64,000 nucleotides of DNA from Parapedobacter deserti (GTDB taxonomy: Bacteria > Bacteroidota > Bacteroidia > Sphingobacteriales > Sphingobacteriaceae), in NCBI RefSeq assembly GCF_042646065.1, contig NZ_JBHRTA010000038.1:1-64000 (forward strand), read 5' to 3'. Position numbers and translations under genes: made by a program. Under the pieces are notes generated by a model. The model was given only the letters and a program-made list of their open reading frames with translations, had not been told where the DNA came from and searched no databases. Below are positions 34,658 to 42,742 of the stretch, piece by piece (the stretch's first letter is position 1; every line of letters begins with the position of its first letter).

Positions 34658-36349
34658 ATGAAGCATATTCTTCTTGCTTTATTGCTCCTTTCCGGAACCG
34701 TTATTACGTCTGCATTCCCTGCCTTTGCCCAAGATACCTTGTTCAACTTTGACGATATCGAATTTACGGATGGGCAGGACACCGATGGGCAGGACACCGC
34801 TGCGCAGGAATACTTGAATGTGCCCGACGATATAGAATTTACCGATGGGCAGGATGCCGCAGTGGCACCCGGGGATGATGCAGCCAGCAACAACAACCCC
34901 ACCACATTGTGGGGAATATTCATTGCAGGCATCATCGGCGGATTCGCTGCATTCCTGATGCCGTGTATTTATCCCATGGTGCCGCTTACCGTTTCTTTTT
35001 TCACCAAGCAGAGCGGCACTAGAGCCAAAGGCGTGGCCAATGCACTGCTATATGGCCTTTTCATCATTGTGATCTACGTCGCATTGGGAATGCTTGTTAC
35101 CCTTGTCTTCGGGGCTTCTGCGCTCAACGAGGCGGCAAGCAGTGCATGGTTCAATCTCCTATTTTTCATTATCATCGTCGTTTTTGCCGTTTCCTTTCTG
35201 GGTGCTTTCGAAATCACGTTGCCCTCACGGCTCGTCAATAAAATGGACGAAAAGTCCAACCGAGGTGGGCTGCTCGGCCTGTTTTTTATGGCTTTTACAT
35301 TGGCCTTGGTGTCTTTTTCATGCACGGGACCAATCATCGGCTACCTGCTCGTAGAAGCGGTGTCGAAGGGTGCGTTGATGGGGCCCGCCATGGGCATGCT
35401 GGGCTTTTCAGTAGCGTTAGCAATACCGTTCATGCTGTTTGCTTTTTTTCCCTCGCTGTTGAAAGAGATGCCGAGTTCCGGCGGTTGGCTTAATACGGTC
35501 AAGGTATCGCTGGGCTTTCTGGAACTGGCCCTGGCGTTCAAGTTTCTTTCAAACGTAGACCTTGCGTATCACTGGGGTATTCTTGATCGCGAAGTATTCC
35601 TTGCCATCTGGATTGTCATATTCGGTTTATTCGGTCTTTATCTGCTTGGTAAACTGAAGTTCGCTCACGACAGCGATGTTTCCTTCATTTCTATCCCACG
35701 GTTATTTTTTGCCATAGCCGTCCTGTCGTTTACCGTATACATGGTTCCGGGCATGTGGGGCGCGCCGCTCAAAGCGCTGAGCGCCTGGCTGCCACCTTCA
35801 CCTACGCAAGATTTCAACCTGCATCAGGCCAGTATCGCTGGGGCGACGCCCCCGGAAAGCGCGGGTATTGTCAAGAAATATGGAGATGTGTTTCATGCGC
35901 CCCATGGCATCGATGCCTTCTATGATTACGAGCAGGCGCTGGCATATTCCAAGCAAGTCAATAAACCTGTTCTACTAGATTTTACCGGGTGGAGCTGTGT
36001 CAACTGCCGCAAAATGGAAGAGTCGGTTTGGCCCGATCCGACGGTGTTGAAGTTGCTTAAAGAAGATTATATTCTCGCCTCCCTGTATGTTGATGATCGC
36101 ACTGCCCTGGAACTTGATGAGCAGTATGTGTCGTCATTTAGCGGCAAAAAAATCCGTAGGGTAGGTCAAAAATGGTCTGATCTCCAACAGTCGAGATTCG
36201 GGGTAAACGCCCAGCCTTATTACGTCATCGTGGATGGCGAGGGCAATCAGCTTGTTCCAGCTCAAGCATATAACGAAGACATCCAAAATTACGTCCGTTT
36301 TTTGGAAAGCGGCTTGTCCGCATTCCATGCAAAAACATCAGCACACTAA
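34658..36349 (+). CDS. dsbD: DsbD-type thiol:disulfide interchange protein (membrane + thioredoxin parts)
   Basis: About 563 residues. Signal peptide (to about 24), then an acidic linker of about 55 residues that repeats DDIEFTDGQD (residues 32-41 and 57-66), with a third shorter DTDGQD between them. Eight transmembrane helices follow, with the two redox cysteines Cys103 (FLMPCIYPMVPLT) and Cys222 (SFSCTGPIIG). The periplasmic thioredoxin domain has Cys447-Val-Asn-Cys450 (WSCVNCRKME). It carries electrons from cytoplasmic thioredoxin to the periplasm. The alpha domain normally fused at the N-terminus is the preceding gene. pfkA follows 19 bp downstream. Confidence 0.92.
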   Translation: MKHILLALLLLSGTVITSAFPAFAQDTLFNFDDIEFTDGQDTDGQDTAAQEYLNVPDDIEFTDGQDAAVAPGDDAASNNNPTTLWGIFIAGIIGGFAAFLMPCIYPMVPLTVSFFTKQSGTRAKGVANALLYGLFIIVIYVALGMLVTLVFGASALNEAASSAWFNLLFFIIIVVFAVSFLGAFEITLPSRLVNKMDEKSNRGGLLGLFFMAFTLALVSFSCTGPIIGYLLVEAVSKGALMGPAMGMLGFSVALAIPFMLFAFFPSLLKEMPSSGGWLNTVKVSLGFLELALAFKFLSNVDLAYHWGILDREVFLAIWIVIFGLFGLYLLGKLKFAHDSDVSFISIPRLFFAIAVLSFTVYMVPGMWGAPLKALSAWLPPSPTQDFNLHQASIAGATPPESAGIVKKYGDVFHAPHGIDAFYDYEQALAYSKQVNKPVLLDFTGWSCVNCRKMEESVWPDPTVLKLLKEDYILASLYVDDRTALELDEQYVSSFSGKKIRRVGQKWSDLQQSRFGVNAQPYYVIVDGEGNQLVPAQAYNEDIQNYVRFLESGLSAFHAKTSAH

Positions 36350-36368
36350 GCAAAACCAATAATATATA

Positions 36369-37349
36369 ATGAGTAGCAACATCAAAAACATCGCCGTATT
36401 TACTTCCGGTGGAGATGCACCGGGGATGAATGCAGGCATACGGGCAGTGGTCCGTACGGCATTGCACTATAATCTGAACGTTTTTGGAATAGGCCGGGGC
36501 TATGACGGTATGGTAAACAACGACATCTTTCCGATGGATGCCAAGTCTGTGGCCAACATCATCCAACGGGGGGGGACCATTTTAAAAACCGCGCGGAGCG
36601 AGGAGTTCCGTACCGTTGAGGGCCGCCGCCGCGCCTATGAAAACCTACAGAAACATGGCATTGACGGATTGGTCGCCATTGGCGGGGATGGCACCTTTAC
36701 GGGAGCTGCCAAATTCATTGAAGAACATAATATTCCGGTGATCGGCTTGCCCGGCACGATCGATAATGACCTGGCCGGTACCGATTTTACCATCGGCTAC
36801 GATACCGCCATTAATACGGTCATTGACGCGGTAGACAAAATCCGCGATACCGCCGAATCGCATGATCGTGTGTTTGTGGTGGAGGTGATGGGCCGTGATT
36901 CCGGCCTTATTGCATTACGTTCCGGTATCAGCGTTGGAGCAGAATGCGTGCTGATTCCGGAGATTAAGGTAAACTATGAAGCCATGATGGATCGGTTGGA
37001 CCGTACGCGCAAGAATAAGGCCTCACGGGTGATCATTGTAGCTGAAGGTGATGAGGTTGGTGGCGCTTTTGCAGTGGCCGAGCGGATTAAGGAACGCTTT
37101 CCGCAATACGATTTGCGTGTATCGATCCTCGGCCATATACAGCGGGGCGGTAGCCCAAGCTGCATGGACCGCGTTTTGGCCAGCCGCTTAGGTGTTGCCG
37201 CTGTTGAGGCGCTGCTGGAAGGCCGTCGAGGCGAGATGGCCGGCCTTATCCATGGGAAGATTGCATTTACCCCTTTTGATAAAGCCATCAAGCACATTAG
37301 TACGATCAATGAAAACCTGCTCAGTATCGTAGATATCTTATCATCTTAG
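36369..37349 (+). CDS. pfkA: 6-phosphofructokinase (ATP type)
   Basis: 326 residues, bacterial PfkA length. Motifs: ATP site SGGDAPGMNAGIRAVVR at about 13-29, GGDGTF at 105-110, the catalytic TIDND with Asp132, MGRDSG near 176, and the fructose-6-phosphate site GHIQRGGSPS near 255. The glycine after GGDG (GGDGTF with Gly108) fits an ATP-dependent rather than PPi-dependent enzyme. It phosphorylates fructose-6-phosphate in glycolysis. It may be co-transcribed with dsbD (19 bp gap) and ends at a strong terminator. Confidence 0.96.
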   Translation: MSSNIKNIAVFTSGGDAPGMNAGIRAVVRTALHYNLNVFGIGRGYDGMVNNDIFPMDAKSVANIIQRGGTILKTARSEEFRTVEGRRRAYENLQKHGIDGLVAIGGDGTFTGAAKFIEEHNIPVIGLPGTIDNDLAGTDFTIGYDTAINTVIDAVDKIRDTAESHDRVFVVEVMGRDSGLIALRSGISVGAECVLIPEIKVNYEAMMDRLDRTRKNKASRVIIVAEGDEVGGAFAVAERIKERFPQYDLRVSILGHIQRGGSPSCMDRVLASRLGVAAVEALLEGRRGEMAGLIHGKIAFTPFDKAIKHISTINENLLSIVDILSS

Positions 37350-37351
37350 AA

Positions 37352-37402
37352 GGGCGTGCGCAAACGCCCATAAAAAAGGCCCGCCATTAGCGGGCCTTTT
37401 TT
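37352..37402. terminator. Bidirectional terminator between pfkA and the TlpA gene
   Basis: The main hairpin at 37372-37402 has a 13-bp stem (AAAAAAGGCCCGC / GCGGGCCTTTTTT) and a 5-nt loop, with A and T runs at both sides, so it can stop both convergent genes. A smaller hairpin GGGCGT / ACGCCC sits just before it (37352-37369). Confidence 0.88.
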
Positions 37403-37432
37403 ATGGGTGAGCAGGGCGCAAGTAAGTTGTAG

Positions 37433-38563
37433 TTAGTCCAGTAATTCCGCCAACGCCGCGTGAAGCGCTTCGCCGCGCAGGTTTTTGGCTACGATGCGCC
37501 CTTCAGGGTCAAGCAAGAAGTTGGCCGGTATGCCTTGGATGGCATATTGCTTGACGACATCAGACTCCCACCACTTCAACTCAGAGACATGTGGCCAGTC
37601 CTGCAAGCCGTCATCGTGGATGGCTCTAAGCCAAGCCTCTTTTTGGCCCGGTCGGTCAAGGGATACGCCGAACACGGTAAAGTTTTTGTCTTTAAATGCT
37701 TGGTATGCCGCTACTACGTTCGGATTTTCGTCCCGGCAGGGTCCGCACCAGCTTGCCCAGAAATCAACCAGTACGTATTTGCCTCTGAATGAAGATAATG
37801 GGATAGTGTTGCCGGCAGTATCGGGCTGAGCAAATTCCGGAGCAATCGCACCGATATCGATGCGTTTGACCGCTTCCAGCTGATCAGCAATCGCTTTGCC
37901 CTTGTCTGAGTTTTTAAGGGCTGCCGACAATCCGTTAAATGCCGGCTCCACCACCTCTGCTGCCGGCTCCGAACCGACATACGGGAAAAGCAGATCAAGA
38001 CTCACGACGCTTGCCGGATTCGCTTTGATGTACGCAAAATCAATGATTTTCTGCTCCTCCTGGATAGCCATCGCTTCGGCCTGCAGTCCCGTGACAAATG
38101 CCTGATCTTGCTTCTGCTCGTCGGACGCCGCATAATAACGGCCCATAAGGGCCTCCATTTTTTCCTTTGGAGCGTCTAACTTCTCCTGGTATGCCGCAAA
38201 ATCACGGTTTACGGCGCCACCCTTTACCGAAGCATTTACCAATGAGTCATCAGCGGTGATACTGATCGCGCCTTTTTCCAGGTAAAACTCCAACCGGTCA
38301 GGATCTTCCATTTGGCGGATGTCACCCCCTTCGTGAGCAAGAAGCACCAGCGCGCGCGATGGCTCGGCAACACTCCCGTTAAACTTAAATTCGCCGTTGG
38401 AAACGACTGCCGAATCCAATACCGCACCGTTGGCTGTACGGTAGCTTAGGTAAGCCTTTGCAGGAGCATTCAAGTTCCCTACGTTAGCTTTTATCGTGAA
38501 ATCTTCTTGTGCAATTCCGGCAAACGGCAACACTGCCATCACCACCAAAACCATTTTTTTCAT
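37433..38563 (-). CDS. TlpA-family thiol:disulfide oxidoreductase with DUF4369-like N-domain
   Basis: 376 residues. Signal peptide (to about 18), an N-terminal DUF4369-like beta-sandwich (about 20-120, FTIKANVGNLNAPAKAYLSY), a helical linker (about 125-235), and a C-terminal thioredoxin domain with WCGPC at 272-276 and the cis-Pro region GIPANFLLDPEG near 344. These periplasmic thioredoxins are abundant in Bacteroidota and reduce disulfides, for example during cytochrome c maturation. It is convergent with pfkA across the terminator. It may receive electrons from the two-part DsbD encoded 3 kb away. Confidence 0.9.
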   Translation of the reverse strand: MKKMVLVVMAVLPFAGIAQEDFTIKANVGNLNAPAKAYLSYRTANGAVLDSAVVSNGEFKFNGSVAEPSRALVLLAHEGGDIRQMEDPDRLEFYLEKGAISITADDSLVNASVKGGAVNRDFAAYQEKLDAPKEKMEALMGRYYAASDEQKQDQAFVTGLQAEAMAIQEEQKIIDFAYIKANPASVVSLDLLFPYVGSEPAAEVVEPAFNGLSAALKNSDKGKAIADQLEAVKRIDIGAIAPEFAQPDTAGNTIPLSSFRGKYVLVDFWASWCGPCRDENPNVVAAYQAFKDKNFTVFGVSLDRPGQKEAWLRAIHDDGLQDWPHVSELKWWESDVVKQYAIQGIPANFLLDPEGRIVAKNLRGEALHAALAELLD

Positions 38564-38686
38564 CTTGTGCCTGTTTTTCTTATTTAATAATGAAATCTGT
38601 TAAGCCGCAAATATGCTGTATTTTTATGTCAGCCTTGCAATATAAACGTTTTTTACAACATACTGAACAGACGGCCTTTCGGTACT

Positions 38687-39472
38687 TTACCACCGTCCAC
38701 TGGCTCCGCCGCCGCCGAAGCCCCCGCCGCCAAAGCCTCCAAAACCGCCGCCGCCACCGCCGAAGCCGCCACCGCCGCCAAAGCCACCTCCTCTGCCCCC
38801 GCGGCCCATGCCGCTTAGGAGCGTCCACCACAGCAAATCGGATGTACCGCGGCCGCCCAACACCTTGCCGCCTCCTTTTCCGCCGCCGCGGCCGAGCAGG
38901 GATATGACCACGATGATGATGATAAACAACAGGACAAGTAAACCGCCGCCGCCGCCCGGCCGCTCTTTTTTAGGAGGCGCTTTATATTCCCCTTTGGTAT
39001 AGGCGATGAGCGCATCGGTAGCGCGGTTAATACCCGTGAAATAATCCCCTTGCCGGAAAGGGGGTTTGATTTCGTTCTCTATAATCCGGTAAGCGATAGC
39101 ATCCGGTACCGCGCCTTCCACACCATACCCCGTTTGTATGGTTACCGCCCGGTCCCCCAAAGCAACCAACAGCAGGATGCCATTGTTGTTCTCCTTACCA
39201 CCGATACCCCAACGCTGGGCCAACCGCACCCCGTAGTCTGCAATGTCATATTGCCCGGTAGACTGCATCACGACAACGGCGATCTGGGTAGATGTACTAT
39301 CGTCGAATGCTACCAGCTTGCGTTCCAACTGCGCTACCTGTGAAGCAGACAGCGTATTGGTATAATCGTTGACCAATTTATTGGGTGTCGGTGGAAATTC
39401 TTGCGTCCACGCGGTGGTTCCCGTTAGTAATAGGATGAATGCGGTTATAGAAAAGAGCCTAGTGCTTATCAT
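38687..39472 (-). CDS. TPM domain membrane protein with glycine-rich tail (YgcG-like)
   Basis: About 261 residues. Signal peptide (ITAFILLLTGTTAW), TPM domain at about 25-150 (NDYTNTLSASQVAQLERKL; QRWGIGGKENNNGILLLVALGDR; GYGVEGAVPD), a transmembrane helix (LLVLLFIIIIVVISLLG), then about 50 residues that are mostly Gly and Phe with only single Trp, Arg and Ser residues. The Gly/Phe tail is typical of YgcG-type TPM proteins and often ends in a GxSGxW motif, as here (GGGASGRW). The DNA here is low complexity. Start at 39472, one base after the upstream stop. Function not known; a link to membrane or photosystem-type repair is from other bacteria and plants. Confidence 0.86.
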   Translation of the reverse strand: MISTRLFSITAFILLLTGTTAWTQEFPPTPNKLVNDYTNTLSASQVAQLERKLVAFDDSTSTQIAVVVMQSTGQYDIADYGVRLAQRWGIGGKENNNGILLLVALGDRAVTIQTGYGVEGAVPDAIAYRIIENEIKPPFRQGDYFTGINRATDALIAYTKGEYKAPPKKERPGGGGGLLVLLFIIIIVVISLLGRGGGKGGGKVLGGRGTSDLLWWTLLSGMGRGGRGGGFGGGGGFGGGGGGFGGFGGGGFGGGGASGRW

Positions 39473-39473
39473 C

Positions 39474-39911
39474 TTAATTTTTACCATCTCCAAAGGCTAT
39501 GTCATTGGGCAGTTCATTTACGTCGTCATCCTGCCGCGGGAAGAAATGCTGCAACTGCTCCCCTGCATGCATAATCCCTTCGATAAGCCCCTGAACCAAA
39601 TCTCCGCGCTTGAAATGCTGCAGCATGAGTGCTTTGGTTTCCTCCCAAAAATTCGGCGGCACCTTTTCATGGATTCCTTTGTCCCCTATGATCGCAAACT
39701 GATGGTCTTCCGTGGCGATATATATCAGCACCCCATTGTGCTGGGCGGTTTGGTTCATGCCCAACCGGTGGAAATACACAGCGGCACGATCCAGAGGCTC
39801 TTCTTTGCAGAATGGTTCCACGGCTAAGCGGATTTCTCCAGACGTACGCGCTTCAGCCAGCTGTATAGCATGTACAATCTTTTCCTGCTGTTCCGTTGTA
39901 AATCGCTCCAT
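39474..39911 (-). CDS. TPM domain protein, soluble form
   Basis: 145 residues with no signal peptide. It has a TPM-type core: VHAIQLAEARTSGEIRLAVEP, a strand-helix with RAAVYFHRLGMNQTAQHNGVLIYIA, and EDHQFAIIGDKGIHEKV, typical of TPM_phosphatase family members. It lies between lemA and the membrane TPM gene with 9 and 1 base gaps, so the three form one operon. It may be the cytoplasmic counterpart of its neighbour. Confidence 0.85.
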   Translation of the reverse strand: MERFTTEQQEKIVHAIQLAEARTSGEIRLAVEPFCKEEPLDRAAVYFHRLGMNQTAQHNGVLIYIATEDHQFAIIGDKGIHEKVPPNFWEETKALMLQHFKRGDLVQGLIEGIMHAGEQLQHFFPRQDDDVNELPNDIAFGDGKN

Positions 39912-39920
39912 AAATCTTTG

Positions 39921-40502
39921 CTAAAACTGTACTTCGGGTGCTTGATTGGCGCCCGCATCCGCAGTGAAATATCCCTTTTGTTTAAAGCCGAAAAGTCCGG
40001 CCATCAGGTTATTCGGGAATCGTCTCACCGCAGAATTGTATTGCTGCGTAGCTTCGTTAAAGGCCCGCCGCTCCGTGCTGATGCGGTTTTCAGTGCCTTC
40101 CAGTTGTGCCTGCAATTCCAGGAAGTTCTGATTGGCTTTCAATTCAGGGTAGCGTTCTACGGAGACCAGCAAACGGCCCAGCGATTGCGACAGCGCATCC
40201 TGCGACTGCTGGAATTGCTGGATAGCTTCCGGCGTCAAATTTTCCGGGTCTACCGTGATGGATGTTGCCTTGGCTCTCGCTTCGATGACCTGTGTGAGGG
40301 TTTGCTGCTCGAAGTCGGCCGCACCTTTCACCGTATTTACGAGGTTCGGAATAAGGTCTGCACGCCGTTGATAAGCGTTTTCCACTTGTGCCCATTTGCC
40401 TTTTACGTTTTCTTCCAGGTTAACAAGGGTGTTGTAACCGCATGAACTGAACGATAACGTGACGAGCAGCCCCGTTATAGCCAGGAATAATCTTCTTTTC
40501 AT
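39921..40502 (-). CDS. lemA: LemA family lipoprotein-like membrane protein
   Basis: About 193 residues. An N-terminal hydrophobic segment ends in SFSSCG (Cys21), possibly a lipobox, then the LemA helical domain: YNTLVNLEENVKGKWAQVENAYQRRADLIPNLVNTVKG (located about 23-60, with the invariant RRADLIPNLV) and SVERYPELKANQNFLELQAQLEGTENRI near 122-149. It begins the operon lemA-TPM-TPM. Start at 40502; a longer frame to 40523 is less likely. LemA-TPM pairs are widespread; a role in membrane stress is suggested from other systems. Confidence 0.93.
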   Translation of the reverse strand: MKRRLFLAITGLLVTLSFSSCGYNTLVNLEENVKGKWAQVENAYQRRADLIPNLVNTVKGAADFEQQTLTQVIEARAKATSITVDPENLTPEAIQQFQQSQDALSQSLGRLLVSVERYPELKANQNFLELQAQLEGTENRISTERRAFNEATQQYNSAVRRFPNNLMAGLFGFKQKGYFTADAGANQAPEVQF

Positions 40503-40536
40503 GTTGACTGAGTTTAAATGCAATATTGCCCCTAAT

Positions 40537-40568
40537 TTAGCACTTTGATGACAAAATTCATACCTTTG
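40537..40568 (+). promoter_or_regulatory. Putative promoter of the COG2509 flavoprotein gene
   Basis: TACCTTTG (40561-40568) is a perfect -7 box. The -33 position has TTAG (40537-40540), one base off TTTG, at 20 bp spacing. The leader to the ATG at 40602 is about 28 nt. Confidence 0.5.
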
Positions 40569-40601
40569 TTACACTTCGGGATAAAAACCCGACATCATTG
40601 C

Positions 40602-42143
40602 ATGCAACACGAAATCGAATTGAGCATTCTTCCGGAACACATTTCGGACGAATTGTACATCATAAACCAAGGTGCCTTACGGCTGAAAATTGTCCCCTCA
40701 AGGATCAAAAGCCTGAAAATCCGGAAACGGTCCATCGATGCACGCGGTAAACAGGTGGTGTTCCGCGTGCGTGTGATTTTCTTTATCGATGAAGTGCCCG
40801 CACATGAAACACGACATGTGGAGTATGCCAATGTTGCAGACGCCATGCCAGTACTTATTATCGGCGCCGGTCCTGCCGGGTTGTTTGCGGCGTTGCGTTG
40901 CTTAGAAAAAGGGCTGCGCCCAATCGTTGTCGAACGGGGAAAAGATGTGCAGCGGCGACGCCGGGACCTGGCGTTGCTGAGCAAGGAGGGTGCCGTTGAC
41001 CCCGATTCGAACTATTGCTTCGGCGAAGGCGGCGCCGGCACCTATTCGGACGGCAAGTTGTACACGCGGTCAAATAAGCGTGGCGATGTGCAGCGTGTGT
41101 TGCAGGTGCTGGTGGCTCATGGGGCTACAGAGGACATCCTGGTCGATGCGCGCCCTCATATCGGAACCAATAAACTGCCGCATATCATCCAAGCTATACG
41201 CCATACGATCTTAGAACATGGCGGAGAAATCCATTTTGATTGCCGGGTAACGGACATCATCGTAAGTTTCGGGCAGGTAAAAGGCGTTACATTGGCTGGG
41301 GGCGAAACAGTCACGGCAGAGCACGTCATTTTAGCTACAGGGCATTCCGCGCGCGACATGTATGAGCTCTTCCACCGCAAGCGCTGGCTTGCCGAGCCGA
41401 AGCCGTTTGCCCTAGGTGTCCGTATTGAGCATCCGCAGGCCATCATCGATCAGGCGCAATATCACTGCGCGGTACGGAGCGAACACTTGCCGCCGGCTTA
41501 TTACAGCCTTGTTGAACAGATCGATGGCCGCGGTGTATTCTCCTTCTGCATGTGTCCGGGAGGCATCATTGCCCCCTGTGCTACCGATAAAGGGGAGGTG
41601 GTGGTCAACGGCTGGTCGCCCTCCAAACGCAACAACCCTTACGCCAATTCAGGTACGGTGGTGCAGGTCAATCTTTCAGATGTGCCGAACTCGGCGCGGT
41701 ATCCGTTCGCGTTATTGGATTTTCAGCATGAGGTGGAAGAAAGAGCCTATGTAGTCGGTGGGGGCAAGCTGGTAGCGCCTGCCCAGCGGATGGTTGACTT
41801 TGTCCAGCGCAGGTTGTCTGCCGATCTGCCCGCGAACTCCTACAAGCCGGGAACTAAAAGTGCTATGCTCTCCGAAGTGTTGCCGCCATTTGTTGATCAT
41901 GCGCTACGCAGGGCCCTGCCGCTGTTCGGCAAAAAAATGAAGGGGTATTATACAAATGAAGCCATCTTAGTAGGCGTGGAATCTCGCACGTCATCCCCCG
42001 TGCGTATAACGCGAGATAATAACACATTGCAGCATCCCCAAATCAAGGGATTATACCCCTGCGGCGAGGGAGCTGGATATGCTGGTGGTATCGTTTCGGC
42101 AGCGATTGACGGCATGAATTGCGCGGACGCAATAAACCGGTAA
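40602..42143 (+). CDS. COG2509-type FAD-dependent dehydrogenase
   Basis: About 513 residues. An N-terminal domain of about 75 residues with basic strands (RIKSLKIRKRSIDARGKQVVFRV) precedes a Rossmann FAD domain (VLIIGAGPAGLFAALRCLEKG near 83-103). Typical family blocks: CFGEGGAGTYSDGKLYTRS near 139-157, HVILATGHSARDMYE near 243-257, PFALGVRIEHPQ, and the C-terminal PCGEGAGYAGGIVSAAIDG near 487-505. These flavoproteins are widespread but their substrate is not known. Start at 40602 follows the promoter; the frame upstream (from 40545) is rejected. The tRNA-Gly gene follows. Confidence 0.88.
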   Translation: MQHEIELSILPEHISDELYIINQGALRLKIVPSRIKSLKIRKRSIDARGKQVVFRVRVIFFIDEVPAHETRHVEYANVADAMPVLIIGAGPAGLFAALRCLEKGLRPIVVERGKDVQRRRRDLALLSKEGAVDPDSNYCFGEGGAGTYSDGKLYTRSNKRGDVQRVLQVLVAHGATEDILVDARPHIGTNKLPHIIQAIRHTILEHGGEIHFDCRVTDIIVSFGQVKGVTLAGGETVTAEHVILATGHSARDMYELFHRKRWLAEPKPFALGVRIEHPQAIIDQAQYHCAVRSEHLPPAYYSLVEQIDGRGVFSFCMCPGGIIAPCATDKGEVVVNGWSPSKRNNPYANSGTVVQVNLSDVPNSARYPFALLDFQHEVEERAYVVGGGKLVAPAQRMVDFVQRRLSADLPANSYKPGTKSAMLSEVLPPFVDHALRRALPLFGKKMKGYYTNEAILVGVESRTSSPVRITRDNNTLQHPQIKGLYPCGEGAGYAGGIVSAAIDGMNCADAINR

Positions 42144-42148
42144 AAAGA

Positions 42149-42181
42149 TTTGGAAATAACCGATTTACCGCACTACATTTG
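42149..42181 (+). promoter_or_regulatory. Promoter of the tRNA-Gly gene
   Basis: TTTG (42149-42152), 21 bp, TACATTTG (42174-42181). Both boxes perfect; the tRNA starts 17 bases later. It lies just behind the flavoprotein stop. Confidence 0.78.
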
Positions 42182-42198
42182 CAGTTGGAGAACACCAA

Positions 42199-42271
42199 GC
42201 GAAAGTAGCTCAGTTGGTAGAGCATCAGCTTCCCAAGCTGAGGGTCGCGAGTTCGAGCCTCGTCTTTCGCT
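42199..42271 (+). tRNA. tRNA-Gly (anticodon CCC)
   Basis: Cloverleaf: acceptor GCGAAAG / CTTTCGC, D stem GCTC / GAGC, anticodon stem TCAGC / GCTGA with loop TTCCCAA (anticodon CCC), T arm GCGAG TTCGAGC CTCGT (one G-T pair), discriminator T, as usual for glycine. CCA is not encoded. It has its own promoter and a probable terminator. Glycine GGG codons are read by it. Confidence 0.95.
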
Positions 42272-42281
42272 CTCTTTGTTC

Positions 42282-42305
42282 TAAAAGGGCCTTGCCCGTT
42301 TTTTA
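42282..42305 (+). terminator. Probable terminator of the tRNA-Gly transcript
   Basis: A short stem GGGC / GCCC with CTT loop, extended by TAAAA / TTTTA around a bulged G, followed by T6. It starts about ten bases after the tRNA 3' end. Confidence 0.55.
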
Positions 42306-42340
42306 GCATATTTTGTTCTTTGCGTTGCCATATGCTAAAA
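42301..42340. repeat. Inverted repeat with 11-bp perfect arms in the PUL leader
   Basis: TTTTAGCATAT (42301-42311) and ATATGCTAAAA (42330-42340) are perfect inverted copies around an 18-base spacer. It lies between the tRNA-Gly terminator and the susC leader. It could be an operator, a second terminator stem, or a trace of an old insertion boundary. The AT-rich arms and long spacer favour a protein-binding site over a hairpin terminator. Confidence 0.6.
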
Positions 42341-42742
42341 CAACTTCCCTGTATCGATCCTGCAGTTTGCTCTTCACAATGTAGCCTGATGGTGTTTTTC
42401 GTAAAAATCAGTGTTCAATAATCATGATAAAATAAAGTCAGTATTGGCGAAGGAATAGATATGACTATATTCTAAAACACCCGACCTTAGTAATCAAATA
42501 AGATACTAACTAATATAACAATACGCTATTTAATAGCTGTATCGTACCTAAAGTTAACCTTGTAGGATATGTTAAAGGAGTAGATGCTATGACGTGTTGA
42601 CTTAGTTTGTAAACCGCAAAATATCATTTTAGGACACCGGTTAGGCTTAAGTTTAGCCGTAGGTCACCGAGTTAATAGGTCGGTACAGGAGGGTTATGTC
42701 TTGAGAATTAAGAATTTCAAACGTTCCAATAAACTTAACATT
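42341..42742. other. Gene-free AT-rich leader upstream of susC
   Basis: About 400 bases without an open frame of any credibility, AT-rich compared with the genes beside it. No perfect TTTG/TAnnTTTG pair is seen. No sigma/anti-sigma pair, hybrid two-component sensor or SusR-type regulator is encoded here or nearby, so the control of the following susCD genes must come from an unlinked regulator or from the long leader. A small RNA could lie here, but I see no clear evidence for one. Confidence 0.45.

Noticed and set aside
38580..38907. Arg/Trp-rich and Pro/Arg-rich open frames on both strands around the Gly-rich tail
   Set aside because: They are shadows of the low-complexity GGN repeats encoding the Gly/Phe tail of the TPM protein.
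42199..42271. tRNA-Gly as a phage-type attachment site
   Set aside because: No integrase and no second copy of the tRNA 3' end was found downstream; kept only as a possible old insertion point.
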